The notes under the pieces were generated by a model that saw nothing but the letters and a program-made list of their open reading frames with translations, was not told where the DNA came from and ran no database searches. Below are positions 54,774-63,788 of a DNA stretch of 64,000 bases, one piece after another; within the stretch, counting starts at the first letter, position 1, and every line of letters starts with the position of its first letter. Where the stretch lies: NCBI RefSeq assembly GCF_000281065.1, contig NZ_AKKK01000010.1, positions 34,135 to 98,134 on the forward strand. Reading direction: 5' to 3'. This stretch comes from Arthrobacter sp. M2012083 (lineage in GTDB: Bacteria; Actinomycetota; Actinomycetes; Actinomycetales; Micrococcaceae). The position numbers and the translations under genes were made by a program.

Positions 54774-55409
54774 GTGACTCATTTCGACGACGACGACGAC
54801 CTCGCCGCCGCCCACGGTTCCGCCGCGGGCTCCAAGCACGGCCACAAAGTGGACCGTCCGCGCATTGAAGCGGCTGTCCGTGAGATTCTCCTGGCGATAG
54901 GTGAAGACCCTGATCGTGGGGGCCTCCTGGACACGCCAAAGCGCGTGGCCAAGGCTTACGCCGAGGTCTTCGCCGGGCTGCATCAGCACCCTGCGGATGT
55001 CCTCTCCACCACGTTCGACCTCGACCATGAAGAGCTTGTCCTCGTGAAGGACATCCCCTTCTACTCGACATGCGAGCATCACTTGGTGCCGTTCCACGGC
55101 GTCGCGCATGTGGGTTACATTCCGTCACATGACGGAAAAGTGACCGGCTTGAGCAAGTTGGCGCGGTTGGTCGATATCTACGCGCGTAGGCCGCAGGTGC
55201 AAGAACGCCTCACCACACAGATCGTCGAGGCACTTGTGAAGCACCTCAACCCCCGCGGTGCGATTGTCGTCGTCGAATGCGAACACATGTGCATGTCCAT
55301 GCGCGGCATTCGCAAGCCAGGCGCAAAGACCGTCACCAGTGCGGTGCGCGGTCAACTCCATGACCCGGCCACCCGCGCCGAGGCCATGAGCCTCATACTC
55401 GGAAGGTAA
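54774..55409 (+). CDS. folE: GTP cyclohydrolase I
   Basis: This 211-residue enzyme catalyses the first step of tetrahydrofolate synthesis, GTP to dihydroneopterin triphosphate. The zinc ligands are Cys100 and His103 ([10 protein letters not shown]) and Cys173 ([10 protein letters not shown]). The N terminus (about 1-25) is acidic and His-rich, which is variable in the family. The GTG at 54774 follows ftsH by 10 bases and no ribosome site is obvious. Coupled translation within the ftsH-fol operon is likely. Confidence 0.97.
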   Translation: MTHFDDDDDLAAAHGSAAGSKHGHKVDRPRIEAAVREILLAIGEDPDRGGLLDTPKRVAKAYAEVFAGLHQHPADVLSTTFDLDHEELVLVKDIPFYSTCEHHLVPFHGVAHVGYIPSHDGKVTGLSKLARLVDIYARRPQVQERLTTQIVEALVKHLNPRGAIVVVECEHMCMSMRGIRKPGAKTVTSAVRGQLHDPATRAEAMSLILGR

Positions 55410-55414
55410 GCACT

Positions 55415-56320
55415 ATGGACTCCCTCGCTGCAGCACCTGGAACCGGCCCGGCCACAAGCCCGCTGCCGATTCTCCGCAAACCGCGACCCGCTGCCAGGTT
55501 TGAGGACCTGCCAACAGACCGCACGCTCGTCATGGGAATCCTCAATGTCACCCCGGATTCCTTCAGCGACGGCGGCGCTCACCGGACACCGGACACCGCC
55601 ATCGCGCTCGGCCTGCGCATGTTTTACGCGGGCGCAGACATCATCGACGTCGGTGGTGAATCCACCCGTTCGGGCGCTGAACCGGTTTCCCCCGAAGAAG
55701 AACAACGCCGCGTCATCCCGGTGATTCAAGCATTGGTGAAAGCCGGCGCGCTGGTCAGCATCGACACGATGCACACGTCCACCGCCGCCGCTGCCATTGA
55801 GGCGGGTGCGGCCATCATCAACGACGTCTCCGGCCTGACGATTGAACCGGACATGCCCGAGCTCGTTGCCCGGACCAAGGTTCCGTACATCCTGACCCAT
55901 CGCCGCGGCGACGCCCTGACCATGGACAGCCTCACGGACTACAACAACGTCACGGAGGACGTCGTGGCCGAGCTCAGCGGCGTCCGCGACAAGCTCTACG
56001 CTGCTGGTGTTGCGTCGGAGCAGATCATCGTCGATCCCGGTATCGGTTTCTCCAAGAACGAGGACCAGAACTGGGAGATCCTCAAGAACCTGGACCAGCT
56101 CTTCACGCTGGGCCACAAGGTGATGGTTGCCGCTTCCCGCAAACGGTTCCTCGGTTCGCTTCTTACAGTGGCCGGTAAGTCCGCTGCGCCGTTGGAACGC
56201 GACGCAGCCACCGCTGCCATCACCGCCTTGAGCGCCACTAAGGGCGCTTGGGCTGTCCGCGTTCACGACGTCGGCCCCAGCCTTGACGCCGTCAAGGTCG
56301 CCGCCCGCATTTCCCGCTGA
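55415..56320 (+). CDS. folP: dihydropteroate synthase
   Basis: This 301-residue TIM-barrel enzyme condenses hydroxymethyldihydropterin diphosphate with p-aminobenzoate and is the sulfonamide target. The diagnostic motif is GILNVTPDSFSDGG (about 41-54), followed by DVGGESTRSGAEPV and the pterin-binding IIVDPGIGFSKN stretch. It lies 5 bases after folE. A short N-terminal extension of about 35 residues is not part of the barrel. Confidence 0.97.
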   Translation: MDSLAAAPGTGPATSPLPILRKPRPAARFEDLPTDRTLVMGILNVTPDSFSDGGAHRTPDTAIALGLRMFYAGADIIDVGGESTRSGAEPVSPEEEQRRVIPVIQALVKAGALVSIDTMHTSTAAAAIEAGAAIINDVSGLTIEPDMPELVARTKVPYILTHRRGDALTMDSLTDYNNVTEDVVAELSGVRDKLYAAGVASEQIIVDPGIGFSKNEDQNWEILKNLDQLFTLGHKVMVAASRKRFLGSLLTVAGKSAAPLERDAATAAITALSATKGAWAVRVHDVGPSLDAVKVAARISR

Positions 56321-56332
56321 TTGGATACCGCT

Positions 56333-56692
56333 GTGGACAGGATCACGCTGACCGGCGTCACCGCCGTCGGCTATCACGGAGTGTTCGATTTCGAGCGCCG
56401 TGACGGCCAGCCTTTCGTTGTGGACGCCGTGCTGTACGCAGACTTCACCAAAGCGGCTGAGACGGACGATCTCCAGTACACGGCCCACTACGGTGAAGTC
56501 GCCGAACTGATCACCAAGCACATCGAAGGCGAGCCCTTGAACCTCATCGAGGGCCTCGCCGTCAGGATTGCCGAGGGCATCCTCGGGAACTACAACGTGG
56601 CCGCCGTCGATGTGACCGTCCACAAGCCCAAGGCACCCATCGAGGTACCGTTTGGCGACGTCACTGTCAGCGTCCACCGGGAGCGATCATGA
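56333..56692 (+). CDS. folB: dihydroneopterin aldolase
   Basis: This 119-residue enzyme converts dihydroneopterin to 6-hydroxymethyl-dihydropterin and glycolaldehyde. The N-terminal strand is RITLTGVTAVGYHGVFDFERRDGQPF, split here; the catalytic Glu lies early in that segment, and the later conserved Lys is in VHKPKAPI. Length matches FolB (118-122). The GTG at 56333 is preferred; a TTG at 56321 lies directly after the folP stop. The stop overlaps folK by 4 bases. Confidence 0.94.
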   Translation: MDRITLTGVTAVGYHGVFDFERRDGQPFVVDAVLYADFTKAAETDDLQYTAHYGEVAELITKHIEGEPLNLIEGLAVRIAEGILGNYNVAAVDVTVHKPKAPIEVPFGDVTVSVHRERS

Positions 56693-57234
56693 CGTCCGGC
56701 TATACCAAGGCCATTCTGGCTCTTGGCAGCAATCTGGGGGAGCGGAACGACACCCTCTCCACCGCCGTCGCGGACCTGGTGGACCCGCCGGAAGTGCGCC
56801 TCCTGGGAGTATCGCCGGTGGTGCAGACCAAGGCCGTGGGCGGTCCCGAGGGCCAACCGGATTTCCTCAACATGGTCATGGCCGTGGAGACCACGTTGAC
56901 CCCTTTGGAGCTCCTGAAGCACTGCCACGCGGTGGAACAGAAGCATCACCGCACCCGCGAGGTGCGCTGGGGCCCAAGAACGCTTGACGTGGACATCATC
57001 GTGTTCGGTGACGTGCTCAGCGACGATCCCGTTCTGACCATTCCGCATCCGCGGGCAGCTGAGCGTGCTTTCGTGCTTTACCCGTGGTCCTTACTTGAGC
57101 CGCACGCCACGCTGAATGGCGAAAGCGTGGCTGAACTGGCCGCCGTCGCCGCTGACATGCCGGACATCCGGCGCTTCGACGGCTTCGGTGACGTGGCCGG
57201 CGTGCCGGCGACGGGAGCAGTGGAGCAGCCATGA
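56689..57234 (+). CDS. folK: 6-hydroxymethyl-7,8-dihydropterin pyrophosphokinase
   Basis: This 181-residue enzyme transfers diphosphate from ATP to hydroxymethyldihydropterin, the substrate of FolP. Hallmarks are ALGSNLGERNDTL at the N terminus, the RWGPRTLDVDIIVFGD signature (about 94-109), and PHPRAAERAFVLYP. It starts in the ATGA overlap with folB and ends overlapping the DUF3180 gene by 4 bases. This completes a folE-P-B-K set without folC. Confidence 0.96.
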   Translation: MTSGYTKAILALGSNLGERNDTLSTAVADLVDPPEVRLLGVSPVVQTKAVGGPEGQPDFLNMVMAVETTLTPLELLKHCHAVEQKHHRTREVRWGPRTLDVDIIVFGDVLSDDPVLTIPHPRAAERAFVLYPWSLLEPHATLNGESVAELAAVAADMPDIRRFDGFGDVAGVPATGAVEQP

Positions 57235-57752
57235 AAGCAATGCGCCCCGTAGTTCTGGTGCTCATCGCCGTCATCGCTGCCGTCATCGGATGGTTGGCTA
57301 CGGTCACTACCAACCGTTTCAGCATGCAAACACCGGTACTGCCGGTCTCCGCACTTATCACCATGGCTGTCATCGCCGTCCTCACGCTCATCATGGGCAT
57401 CCGTGTGCTGCGTTGGCGCAACGGTAAGAAGAAGAATCTGCTCAACCCGATCCTCGCGGCAAGGACGCTGATTCTTGCCCAAGCCTGCGCCTACGCCGGG
57501 ACTTTGCTCCTTGGCTGGCATGCAGGAATCGCGATGGATCTTCTCCGTATAGGTGGCTTGCGCGGCGGCGAGGGCATTCTGTGGAATGCCCTGCTGATGG
57601 GCGGAGGCGGTGTGGTGATGGTGGTGGTTGGACTCGTGGTGGAGCGGTTCTGCCGGATCCCGCCGGAGGATCTGGAAGGTGGTACCGCCGGACCGGAAAC
57701 CCGTCGAGGCGAAACAAAGGGTGAAGGCGAGTATGCATACCGAGGCGATTGA
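57231..57752 (+). CDS. DUF3180 membrane protein
   Basis: This is a 173-residue membrane protein with four predicted helices (about 4-25, 35-58, 78-95 and 115-140). It is of the DUF3180 family, which in Actinobacteria almost always follows folK. The first region carries VVLVLIAVIAAVIGWLAT and the middle RTLILAQACAYAGTLLLG. Function is unknown. The start overlaps folK by 4 bases and the end overlaps the next gene by 20. Confidence 0.87.
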   Translation: MKAMRPVVLVLIAVIAAVIGWLATVTTNRFSMQTPVLPVSALITMAVIAVLTLIMGIRVLRWRNGKKKNLLNPILAARTLILAQACAYAGTLLLGWHAGIAMDLLRIGGLRGGEGILWNALLMGGGGVVMVVVGLVVERFCRIPPEDLEGGTAGPETRRGETKGEGEYAYRGD

Positions 57753-58245
57753 TCCTCCCGGCGTCCAGTGGCTGAGGGTATCCCCGAAGTACGTCACGGT
57801 TCGCTTGGTGGAGTGGGCTATCGGCAACGTCTTGATGCTCGCGGTCCTCAGTTTGCCTCTGATTTTCGTGCTGCTCGGCTGGTGGCGGTGGCCGCCGTTG
57901 TGGCTGGCCATCACGGTTCCCGCGGTGATGCTGGTACTGGCGCTGTGGCGGCTCGTGCTCATTCCACGCCAGGTTCGTGCGATCGGCTACGCCGAGCGCG
58001 ACGACGACCTCCTCATCCGCCGCGGCATTTTTTTCCAGCGGACCATGGTGGTCCCTTACGGCCGGATGCAATACGTGGACGTTGCTGTTGGTCCCGTTGA
58101 ACGCAGCTTGGGACTGTGCACGCTCAAACTTCACACCGCGTCAGCGGGAACCAATGCGCAGCTGCCTGGCCTTCCCTCAGCAGAGGGGGCACGCTTGCGC
58201 GAGCAGCTTTCGGCTCGCGGAGAAGCCAGGCTGGCCGGGCTGTGA
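57733..58245 (+). CDS. PH-domain membrane protein (bPH2 type), YdbS-like
   Basis: This is a 170-residue protein with two membrane helices (about 32-52 and 56-76) followed by a bacterial PH-domain (bPH2) with YAERDDDLLIRRGIFFQRTMVVPYGRMQYVDV, split here. The pair with the next gene recalls the YdbS/YdbT pair of B. subtilis, which is thought to act at the membrane. The start ATG at 57733 lies inside the DUF3180 gene, and the stop overlaps the next start (GTGA). Confidence 0.88.
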   Translation: MHTEAIDPPGVQWLRVSPKYVTVRLVEWAIGNVLMLAVLSLPLIFVLLGWWRWPPLWLAITVPAVMLVLALWRLVLIPRQVRAIGYAERDDDLLIRRGIFFQRTMVVPYGRMQYVDVAVGPVERSLGLCTLKLHTASAGTNAQLPGLPSAEGARLREQLSARGEARLAGL

Positions 58246-59828
58246 GCCTGGAGAATAGCGCAACCGAGAGCCTCCCCGGCAAGCCGGAACCATCGGTCGA
58301 CGGCGGCTGGAACCGGGTCCACCCCGCGTCACCTTTTGTTCGCGGCTGGGTGGCGCTGGCCGCCGTCGGGTTCTTCTTTGGCAGGGACGCTTTCGAGCGG
58401 ATGCTGCAGGGCCGGGATGTCCTGGACCCGAACCTCAGCGGCCGGGTGCCGTGGCTCCTGGCCGGCGGCGCTGTAGTGCTGCTGTTGACGGTAGGCGGTT
58501 TTATTCTCAGCTGGTACTTCACCCGCTACCAGGTGGCCGAGGGGTACGTCCGGGTCAACACCGGCTTCCTGTTCAAGCAGCAACGGCAGGCCCGTTTGGA
58601 TCGTGTCCAGGCAATCGACATTGTGCAGCCGCTTTTGGCCCGGATTTTCGGGCTCGCTGAGCTCAAGTTCGAAGTGGCCGACGCCGGTGAGTCGGCAGTG
58701 CGGCTCGCTTACCTCCCTCTTGACCAAGCCAAGCAGCTGCGTGCCACCATCCTTGCCCGGGCGGCAGGTGTGGTCAGTGGGCCCGAGACGGCAGAGGAAA
58801 TTCCGGAAGCTCCCGAGCATGTTGTGTTGTCCGTGCCGCCGTCCCGGCTCATCGGTTCCTTGCTGCTGAGCGAGCAGACCATCGGAATCCTGGCCGGCGC
58901 CGCCGTGGTTGTTGTTGTCTCCGTTTTCACGCAGAACCAGACGTTATTCCTGGCGCTCATCCCCGGCATCCTGGGAATCGGCGCCGCGTACTGGAACTCC
59001 TTCAACAAGGGCTACAACTTCACGGCTGCAATCTCGCCGGACGGTATCCGCCTTCGATACGGCCTCCTGGATACCCAAGCGCAGACCTTGCCTCCGGGAC
59101 GCATCCAAGCGCTCATGGTGACGCAGCCACCCCTGTGGAGGATCTTCGGCTGGTATCGGATGCACGTCAATGTCGCGGGTTACGGGGTATCGGGCAGTAC
59201 CGAAGGTTCTGCCCGCACCATGTTGCTACCTGTTGGGATGAAGTCTGATGTCCTGCGCATGATGTCGTTGGTGCTGCCTGATCCTGGAGTTGAGGATCCG
59301 GAACGGGTATTCACTGCGGGGCTCGAGGGACTTGGGCCGGTAGGAGCTGACCCGGCCCATGGGGACGGCTTTATCACCACTCCCCGCCGCGCCCGTTTGT
59401 TGGCCCCGTTGGGCTGGCGTCGCAATGGATTCTTTGCCACCGAAACTGCCCTGCTGATCCGATCCGGCCGCTGGTGGCACACGTTGGTCATGGTTCCGCA
59501 CCAGCGGACGCAATCCATGGCACTCCACCAGGGTCCTTGGGCGAGGCGCTTCGGAGTGGCCGATCTTGTCCTCCACACCACGGCGGGTCCTGTTTCACCC
59601 CGGGTGTTCCAAGCCGGAGTAGAGCAGGCAGTGGAGCTCTTCGATCAGCAGGCCGCCCGTGCCCGGGAAGCACGGAAGAGGCAAACCAGTGAACAGTGGC
59701 TCGCGCAGGTGGCTCCGCAGGCCCCGGAAGTCGCAGCCGCCATGCCGGAACCACCAACCCAGCCGGAACCACCGGCTCAGCCCACGCAAAACCAGACTTC
59801 ACAACAGGAGGACCGCCACGATGGCTAG
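58242..59828 (+). CDS. PH-domain membrane protein with two bPH2 domains, YdbT-like
   Basis: This is a 528-residue protein with several membrane helices (about 35-52, 70-90, 210-235 and 245-262) and two or three bPH2 domains. The first carries the RQARLDRVQAIDIVQPLLARIFG element, split here, and a later one has LPPGRIQALMVTQPPLWRIFGWYRM, split. The C-terminal 90 residues are Pro/Gln-rich and probably unstructured. The GTG at 58242 overlaps the preceding stop. Function is unknown, as for YdbT. Confidence 0.87.
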   Translation: MSLENSATESLPGKPEPSVDGGWNRVHPASPFVRGWVALAAVGFFFGRDAFERMLQGRDVLDPNLSGRVPWLLAGGAVVLLLTVGGFILSWYFTRYQVAEGYVRVNTGFLFKQQRQARLDRVQAIDIVQPLLARIFGLAELKFEVADAGESAVRLAYLPLDQAKQLRATILARAAGVVSGPETAEEIPEAPEHVVLSVPPSRLIGSLLLSEQTIGILAGAAVVVVVSVFTQNQTLFLALIPGILGIGAAYWNSFNKGYNFTAAISPDGIRLRYGLLDTQAQTLPPGRIQALMVTQPPLWRIFGWYRMHVNVAGYGVSGSTEGSARTMLLPVGMKSDVLRMMSLVLPDPGVEDPERVFTAGLEGLGPVGADPAHGDGFITTPRRARLLAPLGWRRNGFFATETALLIRSGRWWHTLVMVPHQRTQSMALHQGPWARRFGVADLVLHTTAGPVSPRVFQAGVEQAVELFDQQAARAREARKRQTSEQWLAQVAPQAPEVAAAMPEPPTQPEPPAQPTQNQTSQQEDRHDG

Positions 59829-60729
59829 GCCAGGACGACTCGGCGTCGGGATCATTGGTGCCGGGAAAGTGGGGGCCGTGTTGGGTGCCGCTTTGCGCGC
59901 AGCCGAGCACGCCGTCGTCGGGGTTTCTGCTGTGTCCGAGGCAAGCCGCGAACGGGCTGAGAACCTTCTTCCCGGCGTCCCGATCATGGAGATTCAGGAC
60001 ATCGTGGAGCGCTCCGAGCTCGTTTTGCTCGCCGTCCCTGACGACGCCCTCGGCGAGTTGGTCGCGGGGTTGGCCAAGCTGAGAGCCTGGCAGCCTGGTC
60101 AACTTGTGGCGCACACGTCAGGCCGGTTCGGCGTCGGGATCCTCAACCCGGTCCGTGCGGTGGGCGCGATACCGCTGGCACTTCATCCCGCCATGACCTT
60201 CACGGGCATGAGCCTGGATCTGACCCGGCTCATGGACTGCACTTTCGGGGTCACCGCCGATGCTGCGATGCTGCCAATTGCTCAGGCACTGGTGGTGGAG
60301 ATGGGTGCAGAGCCGGTGGTGATTGCCGAGGCCGACCGCACCCTCTATCACGCATCACTGGCGCACAGCTCGAACCACATGGTCACGCTGGTGGCGCAGG
60401 CGTCCCAGATGCTGCGGGAGATCGGCGTCGAAACGCCGGAGTCCATGCTGGGTCCGCTGTTGCGCGCGACGCTGGAGAATGCTCTCGCGTCCGGCGAATC
60501 TGCGCTGACCGGTCCGGTAGCGCGCGGGGACGTGGGCACCGTTTCCGCGCACGCCCAGGCTCTGAAAGAGTACGACGGCGGTGCAGGCGGCGATGTTCTT
60601 GCGGCGTACCAGGCCATGGCGCGGGCCACGGCGCGCAGGGCGGGAAACCGCGGACTGCTGCGCCCCGAGCAACTGAACGAAATTGACGAGGCTTTGGGCG
60701 CGGAACCCAAGGCGCCGGAAGGAAACTGA
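59821..60729 (+). CDS. Rossmann-fold oxidoreductase-like protein (DUF2520)
   Basis: This is a 302-residue protein. The N-terminal Rossmann-like domain has [20 protein letters not shown] (about 8-27), and the DUF2520 C-terminal domain contains HPAMTFTG and [17 protein letters not shown]. It occurs next to panC in Actinobacteria and may be a dehydrogenase related to pantothenate synthesis, possibly supplying or shielding ketopantoate, but this is not established. The start overlaps the previous gene by 8 bases, and panC follows 5 bases after its stop. Confidence 0.84.
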   Translation: MARPGRLGVGIIGAGKVGAVLGAALRAAEHAVVGVSAVSEASRERAENLLPGVPIMEIQDIVERSELVLLAVPDDALGELVAGLAKLRAWQPGQLVAHTSGRFGVGILNPVRAVGAIPLALHPAMTFTGMSLDLTRLMDCTFGVTADAAMLPIAQALVVEMGAEPVVIAEADRTLYHASLAHSSNHMVTLVAQASQMLREIGVETPESMLGPLLRATLENALASGESALTGPVARGDVGTVSAHAQALKEYDGGAGGDVLAAYQAMARATARRAGNRGLLRPEQLNEIDEALGAEPKAPEGN

Positions 60730-60734
60730 ACAAC

Positions 60735-61637
60735 ATGGCCATCAAACTCGTGACCACCGCGGCGGAACTGCGGACGGAGAGCGCCAATCTCCTGGCCGCC
60801 AAAGGTGGAAGTTCGCAGGGGTTGGTGCCCACCATGGGTGCACTTCACTCCGGTCACGCGGCACTTGCCCGGGCCGCTGTGGCGGAGAATGACGTGGTGG
60901 TGGCCAGTATTTTCGTGAACCCACTGCAGTTCGGCGACGCCGTGGACCTTGATCGCTACCCTCGCACGCTCGACGCCGATATGGCCCTGCTTGACGCTGA
61001 GGGTGTGGACCTGGTTTTCGCGCCGAACGTGGACGAGGTATACCCCGGCGGCCAGCCGCTGGTGCGGGTTACGTCCGGCCCGCTCGGCGAAAAGTGGGAA
61101 GGCGCCTCACGTCCCGGGCACTTCGACGGCGCACTCACCGTCGTTGCCAAACTGCTGCACTACGGACTACCCGGAGGTGCGGCCGCGGACGGGACGACGG
61201 CGGCCTACCGGGCCTACTTCGGGCAGAAGGACGCGCAGCAGTTGGCGTTGGTGAAGCGAATGGTCTCGGACTTGAATTTTCCTGTGGAGATTGTGCCAGT
61301 GCCCATCGTTCGCAGTGAGGACGGCTTGGCGTTGTCCAGTCGCAATCGATTCCTTTCCGGGGAAGAACGCGAAGCAGCCTTGGTGTTATCGCGGGCTTTG
61401 CGCCTTATAGAGTCCCGCGCAAACGCACACGAACCGCTCCACCTCGATTCCGCCGTCGAGCTTGTCGAGTCCCAGCCGCTTGTGGAACTGGACTATTTCG
61501 ACGTCGTCGATCCCGACACGCTGGAGCCGCTCGCAGAGAACTGCAAGGAGACTCCGTTCCGCGGTGAGGGTTTGGCGATCATTGCCGCCAAGGTGGGACC
61601 GGTGCGGCTTATCGACAACGCTCCGTTGTTCTCCTAA
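60735..61637 (+). CDS. panC: pantothenate synthetase
   Basis: This 300-residue enzyme joins pantoate and beta-alanine at the expense of ATP. Its HIGH-like motif is HSGH at residues 38-41 ([11 protein letters not shown]), and the KMSKS-like region is [34 protein letters not shown] (split) confirms the family. No panD or panB is adjacent. It is the last gene of the long block that starts at 52694; the gene at 61743 has its own promoter. Confidence 0.96.
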   Translation: MAIKLVTTAAELRTESANLLAAKGGSSQGLVPTMGALHSGHAALARAAVAENDVVVASIFVNPLQFGDAVDLDRYPRTLDADMALLDAEGVDLVFAPNVDEVYPGGQPLVRVTSGPLGEKWEGASRPGHFDGALTVVAKLLHYGLPGGAAADGTTAAYRAYFGQKDAQQLALVKRMVSDLNFPVEIVPVPIVRSEDGLALSSRNRFLSGEEREAALVLSRALRLIESRANAHEPLHLDSAVELVESQPLVELDYFDVVDPDTLEPLAENCKETPFRGEGLAIIAAKVGPVRLIDNAPLFS

Positions 61638-61654
61638 CGTTTGGAATTTTTCTG

Positions 61655-61683
61655 CTGACGGGAATTGGATGGGCGCTTAGACT
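61655..61683 (+). promoter_or_regulatory. promoter candidate for the MFS transporter gene
   Basis: CTGACG (61655-61660) and TAGACT (61678-61683) are separated by exactly 17 bases. Transcription would start about 50 bases before the ATG at 61743. Confidence 0.5.
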
Positions 61684-61742
61684 GTTTTAGTCTTCACCGG
61701 CACAGATCGCCGGACACCAAATCCAAACCTTGGGGAATCCTC

Positions 61743-63260
61743 ATGTCTACCGACGTCACGTCCGACGCCAGCGGCAAGCCTGAATCGGGCACTTCCGGCA
61801 CTGTCATCTCTGCAGAGGCCGCAGCCCCGCAGGCTGGGGTGTCAAAGGCACCAGTCTCGCAGGCCCCGGTGTCCGGGAAGATGTCACGCGAATCCGTGAC
61901 CGTCATTGTCACGCTGCTGGTGGCAACCTTCGTGGTCATCCTCAATGAGACCATCATGAACGTCGCCCTCCAGCGCCTCATGACGGACCTGCAGGTGAGC
62001 GCGTCCACCGTACAGTGGTTGGCCACCGGCTTCATGCTGACCATGGCTGTCGTCATCCCCACCACCGGCTTCATTCTGCAACGGATGAGCACGCGCGGGG
62101 CCTTCATGCTGGCCATGGGACTCTTCAGTGGCGGAACGTTGCTGGCCGCATTGGCACCAGGTTTCCTGGTGCTGCTGGTGGCACGCATCGTCCAAGCCGG
62201 TGGCACTGCCATCATGTTGCCCCTGCTGATGACCACCATTCTCACGTTGGTGCCGATGTCCAAGCGCGGTGCCGTCATGGGCAACGTCAGCATTGCCATT
62301 TCGGTTGCACCGGCCATGGGCCCCACCGTTTCAGGTATCATCCTGGACCACTTCTCCTGGCGCTTCATGTTCGTGTTCGTGCTGCCGGTTGCGCTGGCTG
62401 CCTTCGCCATCGGCGCCAAGTACCTCACCAACGTGGGGGAGCGCGAGAAGACCACGTTGGATGTTCCTTCGGTGATCCTTACCGTGCCCGCCTTTGGTGG
62501 CCTGGTTTACGGCCTGAGCCAGATCGGTGGCGCCGACGCCGGCGTCGTACCGGTCATTGCATTGGTGGTCGGAGTTCTCTGCCTGGCGCTGTTTGTCTTC
62601 CGGCAGCTCAAGCTCCAGAAGTCCGACTCACCGCTGTTGGATCTCCGCGCCTTCAAGTTCCGCATGTTCACCGTTTCCACGCTGCTGATGGTCGTTGCCA
62701 TGATGGCCCTGTTCGGCGGCGTGATCCTGTTGCCGTTGTACCTCCAGAACACCCTGCACCTTCAGCCTTTGGAGACCGGACTGGCTCTGCTGCCAGGTGG
62801 TTTGGCCATGGGCTTGCTGGGGCCGGTCATTGGGCGGATCTTCGACAAAGTGGGTCCCCTGCCGCTGACGGTAACGGGCTCAATACTTATGGTCCTGACC
62901 CTGTGGCAGTTCTCGCGTCTGGATGAGGGAAGCGCGCTCGGTTGGGTTATTGCCCTGCACGTCACCCTGAGCCTTGGATTGGCCCTGCTGTTCACGCCGG
63001 CATTCACCACCGGCCTCAATCCGCTGCCCCCGCACCTCTACTCCCATGGCTCGGCGATCATCAGCACCGCTCAGCAGGTCGCCGGTGCAGCAGGAACGGC
63101 GTTGCTCGTGTCCATCTATGCTGTGGTTTCTGCGTCTTCGGGCGAGGTAGCCGGCATGCAGACGGCATTCCTGGCAGCGACCGTTATCGCAGTAGCCGCT
63201 GTGGTGCTCGGTGCCATGATGCGCAAGACCGAAGGTGCCGGCGGACACGGGGGTCACTGA
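61743..63260 (+). CDS. MFS drug-efflux transporter of the DHA2 (14-helix) family
   Basis: This is a 505-residue membrane protein with 14 predicted helices. The motif after the first helix is LNETIMNVALQRLMTDL (the D/N-E-T-x-x-N-V-A-L pattern of DHA2 members), and motif C is GPTVSGIILDHFSWRFMFV, split. The N-terminal 40 residues are Ser/Thr/Pro/Ala-rich and non-conserved. It probably exports drugs or other hydrophobic compounds with protons. The ATG at 61743 is chosen; the frame opens at 61665. A plausible promoter lies at 61655-61683. Confidence 0.9.
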   Translation: MSTDVTSDASGKPESGTSGTVISAEAAAPQAGVSKAPVSQAPVSGKMSRESVTVIVTLLVATFVVILNETIMNVALQRLMTDLQVSASTVQWLATGFMLTMAVVIPTTGFILQRMSTRGAFMLAMGLFSGGTLLAALAPGFLVLLVARIVQAGGTAIMLPLLMTTILTLVPMSKRGAVMGNVSIAISVAPAMGPTVSGIILDHFSWRFMFVFVLPVALAAFAIGAKYLTNVGEREKTTLDVPSVILTVPAFGGLVYGLSQIGGADAGVVPVIALVVGVLCLALFVFRQLKLQKSDSPLLDLRAFKFRMFTVSTLLMVVAMMALFGGVILLPLYLQNTLHLQPLETGLALLPGGLAMGLLGPVIGRIFDKVGPLPLTVTGSILMVLTLWQFSRLDEGSALGWVIALHVTLSLGLALLFTPAFTTGLNPLPPHLYSHGSAIISTAQQVAGAAGTALLVSIYAVVSASSGEVAGMQTAFLAATVIAVAAVVLGAMMRKTEGAGGHGGH

Positions 63261-63342
63261 CCCTCCAGCCACCCGCGGGTTGCCGGGCTGGTTGGGTGCC
63301 GGAGGCGGGGCTCATCCTCTTCGGCCTCGGTCGTTCGTCCCC

Positions 63343-63380
63343 AGGGATCCCTAACCTCTCGAGCTTGGGCAGGGATCCCT
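63343..63380. repeat. two copies of the palindrome AGGGATCCCT
   Basis: The perfect 10-base palindrome AGGGATCCCT occurs at 63343-63352 and 63371-63380, 28 bases apart, downstream of the MFS gene. Function is unknown; it could be part of a terminator or a regulator site. Confidence 0.4.
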
Positions 63381-63436
63381 GTCGCCGTGGGGCCAGCTAG
63401 GGCGCGCGCTGCGGGATGACCGCCGTATCCTTCGGA

Positions 63437-63545
63437 CGCTCTCTCACTTCCCTCGGGTTTGCGCCCGTCGCTCTCTCACTTCCTTCGGGTTTGCGCCCGT
63501 CGCTCTCTCACTTCCTTCGGGTTTGCGCCCGTCGCTCTCTCACTT
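63437..63545 (+). repeat. 32-bp tandem repeat array, about 3.4 copies
   Basis: Units start at 63437, 63469, 63501 and 63533, a period of exactly 32, with only one or two substitutions between copies. Each begins CGCTCTCTCACTTCC and continues with TCGGGTTTGCGCCCGT. This is a less degenerate version of the arrays at 9475 and 9758. It is non-coding. Confidence 0.85.
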
Positions 63546-63775
63546 TTGGTGGGGGAGCGTCGTTGTTTATGGGTTGTGTGTGTCCGGGGTTTGTTGAGTT
63601 TCGACGGCGGTGGCTGGGTGTTGGGTTGCGGGCGGGTGTTGTTGGGGTTGGGTAGTGTGATGGGCTTCACTGAAGTCTGTGGTTGCTGTTTTGGGGTGTT
63701 GCGGGGTTGTTTTCCTTGTGTTTGCGGGGGTTTTGGGTGGTGTTGGGGTGGATTTGGTGTGGGGGTTGGGCGCGT
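63546..63775 (+). other. G- and T-rich, strand-asymmetric stretch with potential G-quadruplex
   Basis: This non-coding stretch is strongly G- and T-rich on the plus strand. At 63726-63770 it carries GGGGG, GGG, GGGG and GGGGG in order, with loops of 4, 7 and 12 bases, then a further GGG. That pattern could fold into a G-quadruplex and overlaps the -35 region of the candidate promoter at 63754. No gene is supported here. Confidence 0.5.
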
Positions 63776-63782
63776 GTAAAGT
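63754..63782 (+). promoter_or_regulatory. promoter candidate of a ribosomal RNA operon
   Basis: TTGGTG (63754-63759) and TAAAGT (63777-63782) are 17 bases apart, a fair match to the housekeeping consensus. Transcription would run into the leader beyond it, towards the right edge of the window. Confidence 0.5.
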
Positions 63783-63788
63783 TATTCG

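Noticed and set aside
63437..63545. CRISPR array
   Set aside because: The copies are directly adjacent with no spacers and there are no cas genes. This is a plain tandem repeat.
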